From: Candidatus Dependentiae bacterium
Lineage (GTDB): Bacteria; Babelota; Babeliae; Babelales; JACPOV01
DNA length: 64,000 nucleotides
Reading direction: 5' to 3'
Assembly: GCA_016191325.1 (NCBI GenBank)
Contig: JACPOV010000008.1
Location: 844,351-908,350 of the forward strand
Shown here: positions 18,804 through 27,144 of the stretch, one piece after another
How positions within the stretch are numbered: position 1 is the stretch's first letter
Layout: every line of letters begins with the position of its first letter
Made by a program: the position numbers and the translations under genes
The notes under the pieces: model-generated
Database searches by the model: none
Told to the model about the DNA's origin: nothing
Seen by the model: the letters and a program-made list of their open reading frames with translations, nothing else

Positions 18804-18840
18804 CTGCTGCTTGTACCTTTCACTTGAGTACAAGCAGCAG
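18804..18840. repeat. Perfect 13-bp inverted repeat between convergent genes
   Basis: CTGCTGCTTGTAC at 18804-18816 and its exact complement at 18828-18840, separated by 11 bases. It lies between the 3' ends of the small membrane protein and the MscS-like gene. Neither side has a T-run, so it is not a canonical terminator. It may act as an mRNA-stabilising 3' hairpin. Confidence 0.7.
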
Positions 18841-18848
18841 GAATTTAA

Positions 18849-21800
18849 TTAATTCGTTTCTTGTTTTGTAATAATAACGCGCGTTGGCACCGCAATTTTA
18901 ATATTGTGCTCTCTAAACAGTTTCGTCAGCCCCAATCGAACATCGCTTGCGATATCCCATTTACGCATAATGTTCACGTCGCTAACAAATCCGCGTACTT
19001 TGAATCTAAAACCGTTCTCATCAAAATCGTTCAAGCGGACTACCGGTCGCGGGCTTTTGAGCACATCCGGATTATTTTCCAAAACCTGCAGAATCAGCGA
19101 TTTAACTTTTACCGGATCGGTATCGAACGGTACCGTAAAATCGATATCATCAAACCCAATGAAATTGCGCGCATAGTTCCAATTATTAATTGGCCTACTT
19201 AAAATCATAGAATTAGGAACAATGATGGTGTAGCTATCGCGTCGGCGTAAAATAATTGAGCGTGGTGTAATTTTTCGCACAACGCCTTCGTAATCGGTAT
19301 CGATCATAATATAATCGCCCACTTGAATTGGACGCTGCACTAAAATAATGAAATACGAAATAAAGTCGCCAATTGGTTCTTTAACAATGTAACCAATCGA
19401 ACCTATTACCACACCGATTGCTAGAAGAAGCGTTCCAAGCCCGCCCCATTGAAAGCCAAAATAAATCGCTATAACAATTATTAGATAGCGCAAAATACTC
19501 GTAACCGTATTTTGCACTCCCAGATCAACGGGCAGTAAATCAAAAATTAATTTGAGTACAAATCTATTAATAAGAAGAGCGAGTATAAAGCCGCCGGCGA
19601 TAAATGAAAGCACCACGAACAATTTAAGCGGCGTGAAATAGATCAGTTGCCCTGTTGTTTTATCAACGCCAGTATCAAAAAGTTGAAAATTAAGCGCTTG
19701 AGAAACATCGTTCCATGAAAATGGAATCATCCAAATGCGCGTCGCAACTACTACTGCAAAACAAAGCGTTACAATAAAAAGCGCAATGACAGAAAGGCCG
19801 TACAGCGTTTTTGCATACGCAAAACGTTCGTGGGTCGATTCATCATCCGCTGCAAAATAAGCAGCAGATAAAAAGCGTCTAATATAAAGATTTGCAATCA
19901 TCACAAGTTTTGCAAGTACAACCGTTCCAATCGCGCCCCATAAAATATAGGAGATCAAATTGCCATAACCACCAACATACGGATCACTGATAATCATGAT
20001 CCCTACGATCGCCGCAAGCAATAAATAATAATACGTATTTATATATTTAGAGATCCAGGCACCAATAGTTCCTTGGCGAGAAATAAATGTTACTACCTCT
20101 TTTCTGCCAATTGCAAAAATCACTAAAATGCGCAAAAAGAGAGAATAGGTTGCCAAAAGAATTGTTGGGAGTTCAGATTTATGGATGGTTGCCGCGATAA
20201 ACGCTTCACGAAATAAAAGTACAACAATCGAAACATACGAAAAGATATAGGCGACCGACGCAAAGCGCGGCTCAAAAGATTTACCAAAGAGCGGATAGTT
20301 TTGCGTGCGATTTAACCCAATAATAAAACGAACTGAACGTGTTGCAACATACAAAAAGAATGGGATAGAAACTAAATAAAAAATCACCTTCAAAAAAAGA
20401 TCGGTAATAAAATCCTGGGAGAATGCGACAAAAAATATCGACCAGATAAAAAGTGGCAGAAAATGCTTTTCTATGCAAAAAAGAATCATCCCAGAAATGC
20501 GTGCTAAATAAAAAACAATTTTATGAATCGGCGTTGCAGCTAAAAGCCACGCGCGAATTATTGCAATCAAACGGCGCAAATAATTATAAAGAAGTACGAG
20601 TAAAAATCCGCAGGCAATGAGCATCAGTACTAAAAGTGGGCGCTGCAATAAATCGGTAAATGAGGCCAAAAACGATTTCCAGCCAACTTTACTCATAGCA
20701 TTTTGTGCCAATTGCTGAACATCTTTGAAAAAAACGTTCAAATCGGGAAAGAAATTAGTTAGCCCGCGCCAAGAAATTGCATATTCGGATCGTTGCCAAA
20801 TACTTTTGGCTTCCAACTCACCTAATACAAAGTTTAGTTCTTTATTTGTTTCATCAAGCGTTGCAATAAGATTTGATTCAACCTCAATCAATCTGCTCGT
20901 ATTTTCAATCTGCTCAGCAATTACTTTTTCCGAATCGGCAAGGCGTTCAATAATAGCGGTATAGCGAGTTGGATACCGCTTAAAAACGAGATCTTGCTCA
21001 TTTTGTACTTCTTGAATAAATGCTTTGAGATTTGCAGCTTCCTTGTTCTGCAGATTCAATAGATTCGTTGTAGCATTTCGCTTATCGCTCAGCAACCCTA
21101 ATTCCCTCTGCGTTTCAGCGCTTTGTTCTTTAAAGCGCTTAACAAAGGCTCCAATCTCGTCGCTTGATTTGAAGCGGCGCTGAGTTACTTGTTGCCACAT
21201 TGAAAGAATAGCGGAACCAATTTCTTGACGCTTAAAATTTGCATCTTCAAGATCGATCTGCGCATGCAAATATTCTATTTTCCTATCAAGAAGCTGAATT
21301 TGCGCGTTTTTGGAACCGATTTCAGTAATCGCGCTATATCCCTCTGGTGTTTTATTCGTAATACTCCAGGAAGCAATATCTCGTTCACTCACCGCATAAC
21401 GACGACTCAGCAAATCAAGTTCTCTTTTTAACCGTTCTCGCTCTGCAGTGAGCGATTTAATTTCTTGATACAGCTTATCTTTTGCTTCAAGTGCATCGGT
21501 TTTGCTTTTTTCAATTTTTTCCCGAGCAGCAATTACTTCCGTATCGGAAACACGAAATGCGCCTTTTATTTTATTAAGGTTCTCTTTTAATATTTTTAAT
21601 TTTTCATTTTCCAGAAAAATTTTTGTATTAATGAGAGAAATTTTGCGCACCATCTCAATAACTTTGAGATCTGCTACCTGCTTTTCATAATTTGCAAAAC
21701 GCTCAGTTAAATCCAGCAGCTCGCCTCGCTGAGCAAAATTAAACTCTTTGAAAAGAGTAACGGTCTTACTGCCGAAATCTTCTTGAGCTCGTTTCTTTTC

Positions 21801-22412
21801 TTGGTATTCTTTTTGCGCAAGCGCCGCTTTCTTTTTGCGATTATCAAGCTCTACGAGCGCATCGGTTTTCTGCGTAGCAAGTTGAGCAACCGCATCTTCC
21901 TGATACACCACTTTTTGATTTGCACTGCGCAGCGCATCAAAATTATAAAATGCACGCGGCTCAATAATTAAAGACTTAAAAGCTGGATCCTTCTTATGCT
22001 CTTCCAGCGCTTTAATATGAGATTCTAGATCGGCCGTAATTTCTTTACGTACAAGCTGCATGTTAAAAAGAGCTTGATGAATTTCATTGAGCGATGAAAT
22101 CTTTTTATTAAAGAAATCGGCATCTCTACCTTGTGCGGTTCGTTGAGCGTTTTTTACCTCTACCAAAGCTCGATCGGTCAGCTCTAGCTGGTTCGCTATT
22201 TTTTTTTGCTGCTCTTGATTTGCAGGCTTCCACTTCTTATCTTCTCCCTTTACATGCTCAAGAAGTTGCTCCTGTTCATCGCGGCCTGCACTGAAAAATT
22301 TTCCAGCCGGCGAATCCAGTAAGCTAGCATTAATTATTGAAACACTCGTCAACATTATCAACAGAGCTCGAATCGCTCCGTCTCGTCCTTTTTGATTATT
22401 CCAAAAGCGCAT
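18849..22412 (-). CDS. Large MscS-family mechanosensitive channel
   Basis: 1187 residues, comparable in size to MscK/YbdG-extended forms. Order: signal peptide, a periplasmic coiled-coil region to about residue 560 (runs such as EKIEKSKTDALEAKDKLYQEIKSL), about ten membrane helices (residues ~600-1000), then the MscS core. The core has the pore helix region GTLLLAIGVVIGSIGYIVKEPIGDFISYF, followed by the β domain FIILVQRPIQVGDYIMI and IIVPNSMILSRPINNW. It should open under membrane tension to release solutes during osmotic downshock. GGAAG precedes the ATG, and it overlaps the end of the RecO-like gene by 17 bases. Confidence 0.92.
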   Translation of the reverse strand: MRFWNNQKGRDGAIRALLIMLTSVSIINASLLDSPAGKFFSAGRDEQEQLLEHVKGEDKKWKPANQEQQKKIANQLELTDRALVEVKNAQRTAQGRDADFFNKKISSLNEIHQALFNMQLVRKEITADLESHIKALEEHKKDPAFKSLIIEPRAFYNFDALRSANQKVVYQEDAVAQLATQKTDALVELDNRKKKAALAQKEYQEKKRAQEDFGSKTVTLFKEFNFAQRGELLDLTERFANYEKQVADLKVIEMVRKISLINTKIFLENEKLKILKENLNKIKGAFRVSDTEVIAAREKIEKSKTDALEAKDKLYQEIKSLTAERERLKRELDLLSRRYAVSERDIASWSITNKTPEGYSAITEIGSKNAQIQLLDRKIEYLHAQIDLEDANFKRQEIGSAILSMWQQVTQRRFKSSDEIGAFVKRFKEQSAETQRELGLLSDKRNATTNLLNLQNKEAANLKAFIQEVQNEQDLVFKRYPTRYTAIIERLADSEKVIAEQIENTSRLIEVESNLIATLDETNKELNFVLGELEAKSIWQRSEYAISWRGLTNFFPDLNVFFKDVQQLAQNAMSKVGWKSFLASFTDLLQRPLLVLMLIACGFLLVLLYNYLRRLIAIIRAWLLAATPIHKIVFYLARISGMILFCIEKHFLPLFIWSIFFVAFSQDFITDLFLKVIFYLVSIPFFLYVATRSVRFIIGLNRTQNYPLFGKSFEPRFASVAYIFSYVSIVVLLFREAFIAATIHKSELPTILLATYSLFLRILVIFAIGRKEVVTFISRQGTIGAWISKYINTYYYLLLAAIVGIMIISDPYVGGYGNLISYILWGAIGTVVLAKLVMIANLYIRRFLSAAYFAADDESTHERFAYAKTLYGLSVIALFIVTLCFAVVVATRIWMIPFSWNDVSQALNFQLFDTGVDKTTGQLIYFTPLKLFVVLSFIAGGFILALLINRFVLKLIFDLLPVDLGVQNTVTSILRYLIIVIAIYFGFQWGGLGTLLLAIGVVIGSIGYIVKEPIGDFISYFIILVQRPIQVGDYIMIDTDYEGVVRKITPRSIILRRRDSYTIIVPNSMILSRPINNWNYARNFIGFDDIDFTVPFDTDPVKVKSLILQVLENNPDVLKSPRPVVRLNDFDENGFRFKVRGFVSDVNIMRKWDIASDVRLGLTKLFREHNIKIAVPTRVIITKQETN

Positions 22413-22989
22413 ATTTACTTCCTATGGCTAAAGTTTTAAAAAGATGTTTCTGAGGATGCAGCGCTACACAATCACGCAACCATTCGGTTAATGCTTGATT
22501 AGTATGGGGATCAAGCATATGGTCTTGGAGTATGATGGGCCCGTTTATCAACTCCTGAATGCGTTCAGTATGCAACATTTCGTCCTCAGGATACATTCCA
22601 ACACTGATAAAAAATCTTAATAAAAATATTTTTTTAAACCAAGAATACGTTATATAATCGGCACCATGCAATAAAAATTCCAGCAAGTAAAAAAGGGATT
22701 CATTACCCGATTCGTGTGGCATGAAGTAATAACAAAGCTCCAGTACGTGATGCAAAAAATAGATTGTTTCGTGAGACATGCACGCAGGAACTGCAACTAA
22801 TTCAATATCTTCCAGTTTGTAAAGAGGGCCGTAAGCTGTTCGATAATAACTTATCAAAAAACCTGGCGCCAAATTCTGCAACCCTTTTGGAGCAGTACCA
22901 TCAAATTTGCCAATTAATCGATCAAAGATAACACACTTGTGCACATTTGGCAGATGCGCCTTAAGGATAATTCCACGGTGCTTTTCCAT
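22396..22989 (-). CDS. Divergent RecO-like DNA repair protein
   Basis: 197 residues. The first ~75 resemble the RecO OB-fold (GIILKAHLPNVHKCVIFDRLIGKF and a following YYRTAYGPLYKLEDIEL strand). The remainder is helical, like the RecO C-terminal domain (YFLHHVLELCYYFMP, FYLLEFLLHGAD, FFISVGMYPED). The four-cysteine zinc site of many RecO proteins is missing. RecO anneals SSB-coated DNA and loads RecA with RecR. The assignment is by shape rather than a diagnostic motif. The only start is the ATG at 22989, with a stop codon immediately upstream. Confidence 0.5.
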   Translation of the reverse strand: MEKHRGIILKAHLPNVHKCVIFDRLIGKFDGTAPKGLQNLAPGFLISYYRTAYGPLYKLEDIELVAVPACMSHETIYFLHHVLELCYYFMPHESGNESLFYLLEFLLHGADYITYSWFKKIFLLRFFISVGMYPEDEMLHTERIQELINGPIILQDHMLDPHTNQALTEWLRDCVALHPQKHLFKTLAIGSKYALLE

Positions 22990-23319
22990 TTATTTGCCTT
23001 ACTTGTAATTGCACGCCTCCTAGTTTATCTAAGGCGTTAATTCATGGCTAGCAAAAAATAGTAAAACTTATCAATCGTCAATTATTTTTAGTTGTAATAT
23101 TATTAAAGATAATCCACATCTTATGGATGATTAAAAAAACAATCAGATTTTTATTAAGAAATATATCATCGCAATTGAGTCGTTTTTAATAGAAGCGCCA
23201 TAATTCAAAATTTTTCATCATACCATTACTACGCAAAAATGATAAAAAAACTCTTTTATAGAATAAATTTTTTTCAGCGTCATCAATTGTCGCTACTGAG
23301 AAAAATTACCAATAAGATT

Positions 23320-23503
23320 GCGCATCCCTCGATACAATTTCTCATTTCATTCGAAATCACTCGGGACGAGCGCCGGTTTAATAGTTCTTCTTTCAATATA
23401 TATGCTTCCAGTCATACCCTGAGAAATTATAAACGAAGGGGAAGCGCCTGCTTAATTGCGCTCGTCCCGAGTGAACGCTTTGCGTTTGTATCGAGGGATG
23501 CGC
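23320..23503. repeat. Dispersed palindromic repeat, copy A
   Basis: An 18-base perfect terminal inverted repeat (GCGCATCCCTCGATACAA at 23320-23337 and its complement at 23486-23503). It encloses a second inverted pair (ACTCGGGACGAGCG and CGCTCGTCCCGAGT). It is related to copies at 29259, 42651 and 53237 through the CCTTCGATACAATTTC core, here CCCTCGATACAATTTC. Confidence 0.85.
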
Positions 23504-23636
23504 AAAAAAGTAACAAACCCGCAGATTAACCACTTTTTATGACACATTCTCGCGTTCCACTATAAAAACAGCCCGCCCAGGACAGTTTTCAAATAGAAAC
23601 TAATTCGGGAAATGATTGCTTTGTAATTATTATTAA

Positions 23637-23667
23637 TTGTAATATTAAATTGTATTATGCCTATAAT
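23637..23667 (+). promoter_or_regulatory. Possible promoter of the six-gene secreted operon
   Basis: TTGTAA at 23637 and TATAAT at 23662 with a 19-base spacer, 32 bases before the first ATG. The region is AT-rich, so other hexamer pairs are possible. Confidence 0.3.
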
Positions 23668-23698
23668 TATAAAGTTTTGATAAAAAAGGGAGATTGAC

Positions 23699-24277
23699 AT
23701 GAAGAAATTTGTCATGTTAATTGTGGCGTTTTTAATAGCGATGCCAATAATGGCAAAAGATATTACGTTAGACGATACCGTAAAGGCGTTCTTTACCGAA
23801 CAATTACCAGCAAAATTTGGCTCACTCGTAAGAGTTAAACCACTCAACTCGGTGGGCGGCATTGGAGAAGTTGCGCGACCTGCTCAGTTTTTCACTCAAG
23901 CTGGCAGCGGCGACATTCGCTATACCGGTCTCAATCCTAACTACAATGAAGTACTTACCTATATAGACAATTTCTTCAGCAAATTAGGATCTGAAGATCA
24001 TGGTATTTATCTGAAAAAATTTGATTATTCAACGCTTCCAGGATGGTCTGGCTTTGATATCAATAAAGCAAATATTTCAGCAAAATTGCTCGATATCTAC
24101 AAAAATCCAACCGCGTATGCGCAATACAAAGTGGCTACGTATGAAAGCCCCGCATACAACATTTATGGAAAACTTGGAGGCTTACGAAAAACTGCGGCTG
24201 AGCAAGATGCACCGTATATTACTCGTAATGTAGAAGTTTATTATATTCCACATGCAATTAATATTAATTATAAGTAG
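23699..24277 (+). CDS. Exported module protein 1 of six
   Basis: 192 residues: signal peptide (VMLIVAFLIAMPIMA) then two copies of the operon's ~60-residue module. Module 1 (about 28-70) has VKAFFTEQL and SLVRVKPLNSVGGIGEVARP. Module 2 (about 82-188) has YIDNFFSKL, an insertion, KVATYESPAYN and the terminal VEVYYIP. The ribosome site GGGAG precedes the ATG. No known family recognised. A periplasmic or secreted location is inferred from the signal peptide. The first gene of the operon ending at 27046. Confidence 0.8.
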   Translation: MKKFVMLIVAFLIAMPIMAKDITLDDTVKAFFTEQLPAKFGSLVRVKPLNSVGGIGEVARPAQFFTQAGSGDIRYTGLNPNYNEVLTYIDNFFSKLGSEDHGIYLKKFDYSTLPGWSGFDINKANISAKLLDIYKNPTAYAQYKVATYESPAYNIYGKLGGLRKTAAEQDAPYITRNVEVYYIPHAININYK

Positions 24278-24285
24278 GAGAAACA

Positions 24286-25002
24286 ATGAAGAAACAATTA
24301 TTAGCACTTGCGCTTTTTGGCGCAATTATTGGTACAGCGTTAGTTGACGCAGCGCCAGCAAAAACAAACGTAATTATTACACGAAACAAGACGTATTTCT
24401 TGAATCGTGCTGATACGTTCTTTAAAGGTCTAAAAGCAGAACATCCAAATACGATCATTATTCATCGCAGCGCGGGAACTGCTCCAGTTCAAAACGTTAT
24501 AGCTACGTATGAAAACCCAAAATATAACGCTAACACAGCTGCAGCCGGTGCTCAATTACAAACAGTTGAAGTTGGCTTTAAACAAGGAAGATCTGCATTG
24601 CCAGGCAGCGATGAACATGAAATATTAGCTCAAATTTCTGATTTCTTTGCGAAACTTAAAAAAGACAACTCAAACTTCGTAAACATACGTAAGTCTGAAG
24701 GAACTCAACAACTAGGCACCGAATTTGCATCGTTCAAAAATCTCGCGATTTCGAAAAAAGGCAAAGCGGGAAGCTCTCTAAATATGGTATCTGTTGAGTA
24801 TGCGCCAAGCGAAAAAGCAAATAACGGTAAGCTCATTGGCTTGATCAAGGCAAAAAGAGCATCTAGACCTACACAAGCATACAAAGGTCCGATAACTGAG
24901 CAAGAATTAGAAGAACTTAACAAAGGCGCAACTAAAGAAGCGCTTGATGCAGATGTAACAAAACGAGAAATAATTAATAACCAACGCTCTGGCAACTTTT
25001 AA
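24286..25002 (+). CDS. Exported module protein 2 of six
   Basis: 238 residues and the clearest example of the module. After the signal peptide (ALALFGAIIGTALVDA), copy 1 runs from RADTFFKGLKAEHPNTIIIH through RSAGTAPVQNVIATYENPKYN to QTVEVGF. Copy 2 runs from QISDFFAKLKKDNSNFVNIR through KSEGTQQLGTEFASF to NMVSVEYAP. A charged ~60-residue C-terminal extension follows. It starts eight bases after the previous stop, with TAGGAG upstream. The function is unknown. Confidence 0.82.
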   Translation: MKKQLLALALFGAIIGTALVDAAPAKTNVIITRNKTYFLNRADTFFKGLKAEHPNTIIIHRSAGTAPVQNVIATYENPKYNANTAAAGAQLQTVEVGFKQGRSALPGSDEHEILAQISDFFAKLKKDNSNFVNIRKSEGTQQLGTEFASFKNLAISKKGKAGSSLNMVSVEYAPSEKANNGKLIGLIKAKRASRPTQAYKGPITEQELEELNKGATKEALDADVTKREIINNQRSGNF

Positions 25003-25028
25003 TAAGTAGCTTGGTTAACTGAAAAATA

Positions 25029-25104
25029 AGGGATTCAAATGCAAGCACTCTAGGACGGGAGGTCATAAACGATAGCCCTTCTGTTTGCAAGCAAGTGAAT
25101 CCCT
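25029..25104 (+). promoter_or_regulatory. Possible structured RNA element between module genes 2 and 3
   Basis: AGGGATTCA at 25029 pairs with TGAATCCCT at 25096. Further partial pairing of TGCAAGCA-type flanks and an alternative AAGGG/CCCTT pairing are possible. It ends about 20 bases before the ATG of gene 3, close to its ribosome site. It could tune translation or mRNA processing within the operon. Confidence 0.4.
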
Positions 25105-25124
25105 CTTTCTCTAGGGGAAATGGT

Positions 25125-25622
25125 ATGAAGAAAATAGCTCTCTTACTTCTAGTGCTTACGCCACTTTCAATGCACGCATTATTTAAACCTGTCGGCATAC
25201 CCGCAGAACAATCTATAGCACAAAAAGTACTCGCAAAAAAAAGAAGCAATTTGATTGCTGCAATAAATAATCTTTTTGCATCAGCGCAAGCTGAATTTCC
25301 CGGCCGCTACTCCCTATCATTTAAAAATACGCAGCAAGGAGAGATCCTCGCGCAAATAGCAACGCCTGAAAGTATGCAAATAGGAACTACTGGCAATCAA
25401 TATAAATTTCAAGAATTAAGCTGGAATGGTGGAGGCCAAATAACAAGAGATGAACTGGCTCGAGCGCAAGTCGCATTTCAAACTATTTGGGGAAAACTTA
25501 AAGAGCTCCAAGATGGCGTTCATTTTAAAATAGTTAAACATGAAGATCCTTCTGCAGAAACTATTGGTTGGTTCATATCGCCCTATCAAAAAAATAAATA
25601 TTATTTGCAATGGAGTAAATAA
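25125..25622 (+). CDS. Exported module protein 3 of six
   Basis: 165 residues from the ATG at 25125 (GGGGA upstream; the GTG at 25095 lies within the preceding hairpin). Signal peptide (IALLLLVLTPLSMHA). Module copy 1 (INNLFASAQAEFPGRYSLSF ... EILAQIATPES) and a degenerate copy 2 (WGKLKELQDGVHFKIVKHEDPSAETIGWFISP). The stop codon overlaps the start of gene 4 by one base. Confidence 0.75.
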   Translation: MKKIALLLLVLTPLSMHALFKPVGIPAEQSIAQKVLAKKRSNLIAAINNLFASAQAEFPGRYSLSFKNTQQGEILAQIATPESMQIGTTGNQYKFQELSWNGGGQITRDELARAQVAFQTIWGKLKELQDGVHFKIVKHEDPSAETIGWFISPYQKNKYYLQWSK

Positions 25623-26149
25623 TGAATACAAAAATACTCCAATTGATAACGATAGTTTTAGTTCTTTCTGGACTCAATATTTCTATAAGCGCAATGGTGG
25701 AACCCCTCATTACGAGAAATGAAGTACTGAAAGAAATTGAGAACACCGTTTCATCGATTCAAAACGTAAAATTGATCAAAACAAAAGATGAATATAACAA
25801 AGCTAAATCGCATTATACGTGGATAGCACAATACGATAAACCGAGCTATAACAACGGTCGACTCAATAAAAATATTAACACCCTTGTGAATAATTCACTG
25901 CCTCAAGTAATTGTCTATGGCAATCCATCAAGCGCCGCACTTACTAAAGAAGTTTACGAAAAATTACAAAAAATAAATGGCGTTCAAATGAGCACCGGAT
26001 CAGTTGTAGATACCCAACCCAAAGACAGCCACTTGGTAGGTAGCGTACTTACTTCTGATGGCAAAACTGCGCGTATCTATTTTGTACCGGTAGCGAAAAA
26101 AACCACAGCACCGATTGGTCAAATTCCCGGCATACCGCCGCGAAAATAA
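25622..26149 (+). CDS. Exported module protein 4 of six
   Basis: 175 residues. Signal peptide to about ISAM. Copy 1 has the signature as IENTVSSIQNVKLIKTKDEY followed by WIAQYDKPSYN. Copy 2 is more diverged (VYEKLQKINGVQMSTGS ... LVGSVLTSDGKTARIYFVPV). The start codon at 25622 overlaps the preceding stop (TAATG), so translation is coupled. Unknown function. Confidence 0.75.
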   Translation: MNTKILQLITIVLVLSGLNISISAMVEPLITRNEVLKEIENTVSSIQNVKLIKTKDEYNKAKSHYTWIAQYDKPSYNNGRLNKNINTLVNNSLPQVIVYGNPSSAALTKEVYEKLQKINGVQMSTGSVVDTQPKDSHLVGSVLTSDGKTARIYFVPVAKKTTAPIGQIPGIPPRK

Positions 26150-26180
26150 AGTTTTAGAGGGGATAAAAAAAGGGGATAGT

Positions 26181-26576
26181 ATGAAGCGCATTGCACTCGT
26201 CACTTTATTCGCGGCCGCATCTTTGCTCGCGATAATATCTTATCGTACTAAACTATCTGCAATGGTGGGTGCCGGCGTTCCACTTCAAGCCGCAGATTCT
26301 GAAGCTGGCCGTGCCCAAGCAGAAGTATTAGATTACAATTTTAGGTACGGGCACGACTTACGCTTATTGCACCGTGCGTATAGATCTTTGCTGCCAAAAT
26401 ACCCTGGCGTTCTCGGGCTTACAACAAGAGGAAATCCTCCTGCCGGCTCAACGGTTCTAGATAAATATAAAAATCCTGGTTATATAAGTACTGCTGGAAG
26501 TTCAGAATATGCGACGATTTATCTTATTAACCAAGAAAGGCCGGTCGGAATACCTGGCCAAGCGCAGGGAAGATGA
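26181..26576 (+). CDS. Exported module protein 5 of six
   Basis: 131 residues from the ATG at 26181, with AGGGGAT upstream; the earlier in-frame start at 26115 overlaps gene 4 and precedes the signal peptide. Signal peptide or anchor (LVTLFAAASLLAIIS). A single module (LHRAYRSLLPKYPGVLGLTTRGNPPAG then LDKYKNPGYIS and ATIYLI). The stop overlaps the next ATG (ATGA). Confidence 0.75.
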   Translation: MKRIALVTLFAAASLLAIISYRTKLSAMVGAGVPLQAADSEAGRAQAEVLDYNFRYGHDLRLLHRAYRSLLPKYPGVLGLTTRGNPPAGSTVLDKYKNPGYISTAGSSEYATIYLINQERPVGIPGQAQGR

Positions 26577-27046
26577 AGAAAATTATTACTTTATTAATAC
26601 TTTGTTCAAGCATTTTAGCGTTGAATGCAAAATACGATACCGATTATTTTAACGATTTCGATACTTTTTTTACAAAACTATCGGAGCATTACCCTGTTTC
26701 AATTTGTAAAAGAAACATACCGCTTGAGCAAGCAGAAAAAGAAAAGGCAACTCGCGGAGAAAAAATCGCGACCTACCACTGGAATATTTATGGCCATGCA
26801 CCTCAAGTTGTTTTAGCAACCGTAACCTTAAATTCTGCAGATGAAGAATCTAGAATGAAAGTACTGAAAAAAATTGATGAACATTTCACTGATGAAGCAA
26901 AGAACGATTCTCATCTCGTATTGCGCCGCAAAACTGGAACGCCCATTGGTGATCCTATTGCTCACTATCAAAATCCTGAATACGTGTCCGCAAACTTACG
27001 TCCAGGAGGACAAGGAAAAATTGTTGAGGTACGTTTAGTTCCTTAA
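26573..27046 (+). CDS. Exported module protein 6 of six
   Basis: 157 residues. Signal peptide (LLILCSSILALNA). Copy 1 (FDTFFTKLSEHYPVSICKRN ... GEKIATYHWNIYG ... ATVTL) and an excellent copy 2 (IDEHFTDEAKNDSHLVLRRKTGTPIGDPIAHYQNPEYVS ... VEVRLVP). The last gene of the operon: a strong terminator follows 26 bases later. Confidence 0.8.
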   Translation: MKKIITLLILCSSILALNAKYDTDYFNDFDTFFTKLSEHYPVSICKRNIPLEQAEKEKATRGEKIATYHWNIYGHAPQVVLATVTLNSADEESRMKVLKKIDEHFTDEAKNDSHLVLRRKTGTPIGDPIAHYQNPEYVSANLRPGGQGKIVEVRLVP

Positions 27047-27071
27047 AAAATTAACCTCCATTTATCTAAGT

Positions 27072-27105
27072 AAAAGAGCACGCTTTTTAAAGCGTGCTCT
27101 TTTTT
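27072..27105 (+). terminator. Rho-independent terminator of the six-gene operon
   Basis: AAAAGAGCACGCTT and its complement form a 14-bp stem around a four-base loop, followed by TTTTTT before GTTTTG. On the minus strand the A-rich side also gives a short T-run, so it may end the convergent M3 peptidase transcript too. Confidence 0.93.
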
Positions 27106-27144
27106 GTTTTGTTTGCATGATTATATTAATTGAGCGGCATCGTA

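Larger units (their letters stand above)
22990..23698. other. 710-base intergenic region with a palindromic repeat
   Basis: No credible gene. It contains the dispersed repeat copy at 23320-23503, an open frame of 96 codons through that repeat that I reject, and AT-rich sequence ahead of the six-gene operon where its promoter must lie. Confidence 0.7.

Noticed and set aside
18710-18840. A minus-strand stretch reading RLDYFYFANDAGLLKNEEIYWLASVY before a stop
   Set aside because: It looks somewhat protein-like and may be a gene remnant, but it has no start or ribosome site and no family I recognise, and it overlaps the 13-bp inverted repeat.
23239-23529. A 96-codon open frame on the plus strand
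   Set aside because: It runs straight through both arms of palindromic repeat copy A, has no ribosome site or recognisable protein features, and is explained by the repeat.
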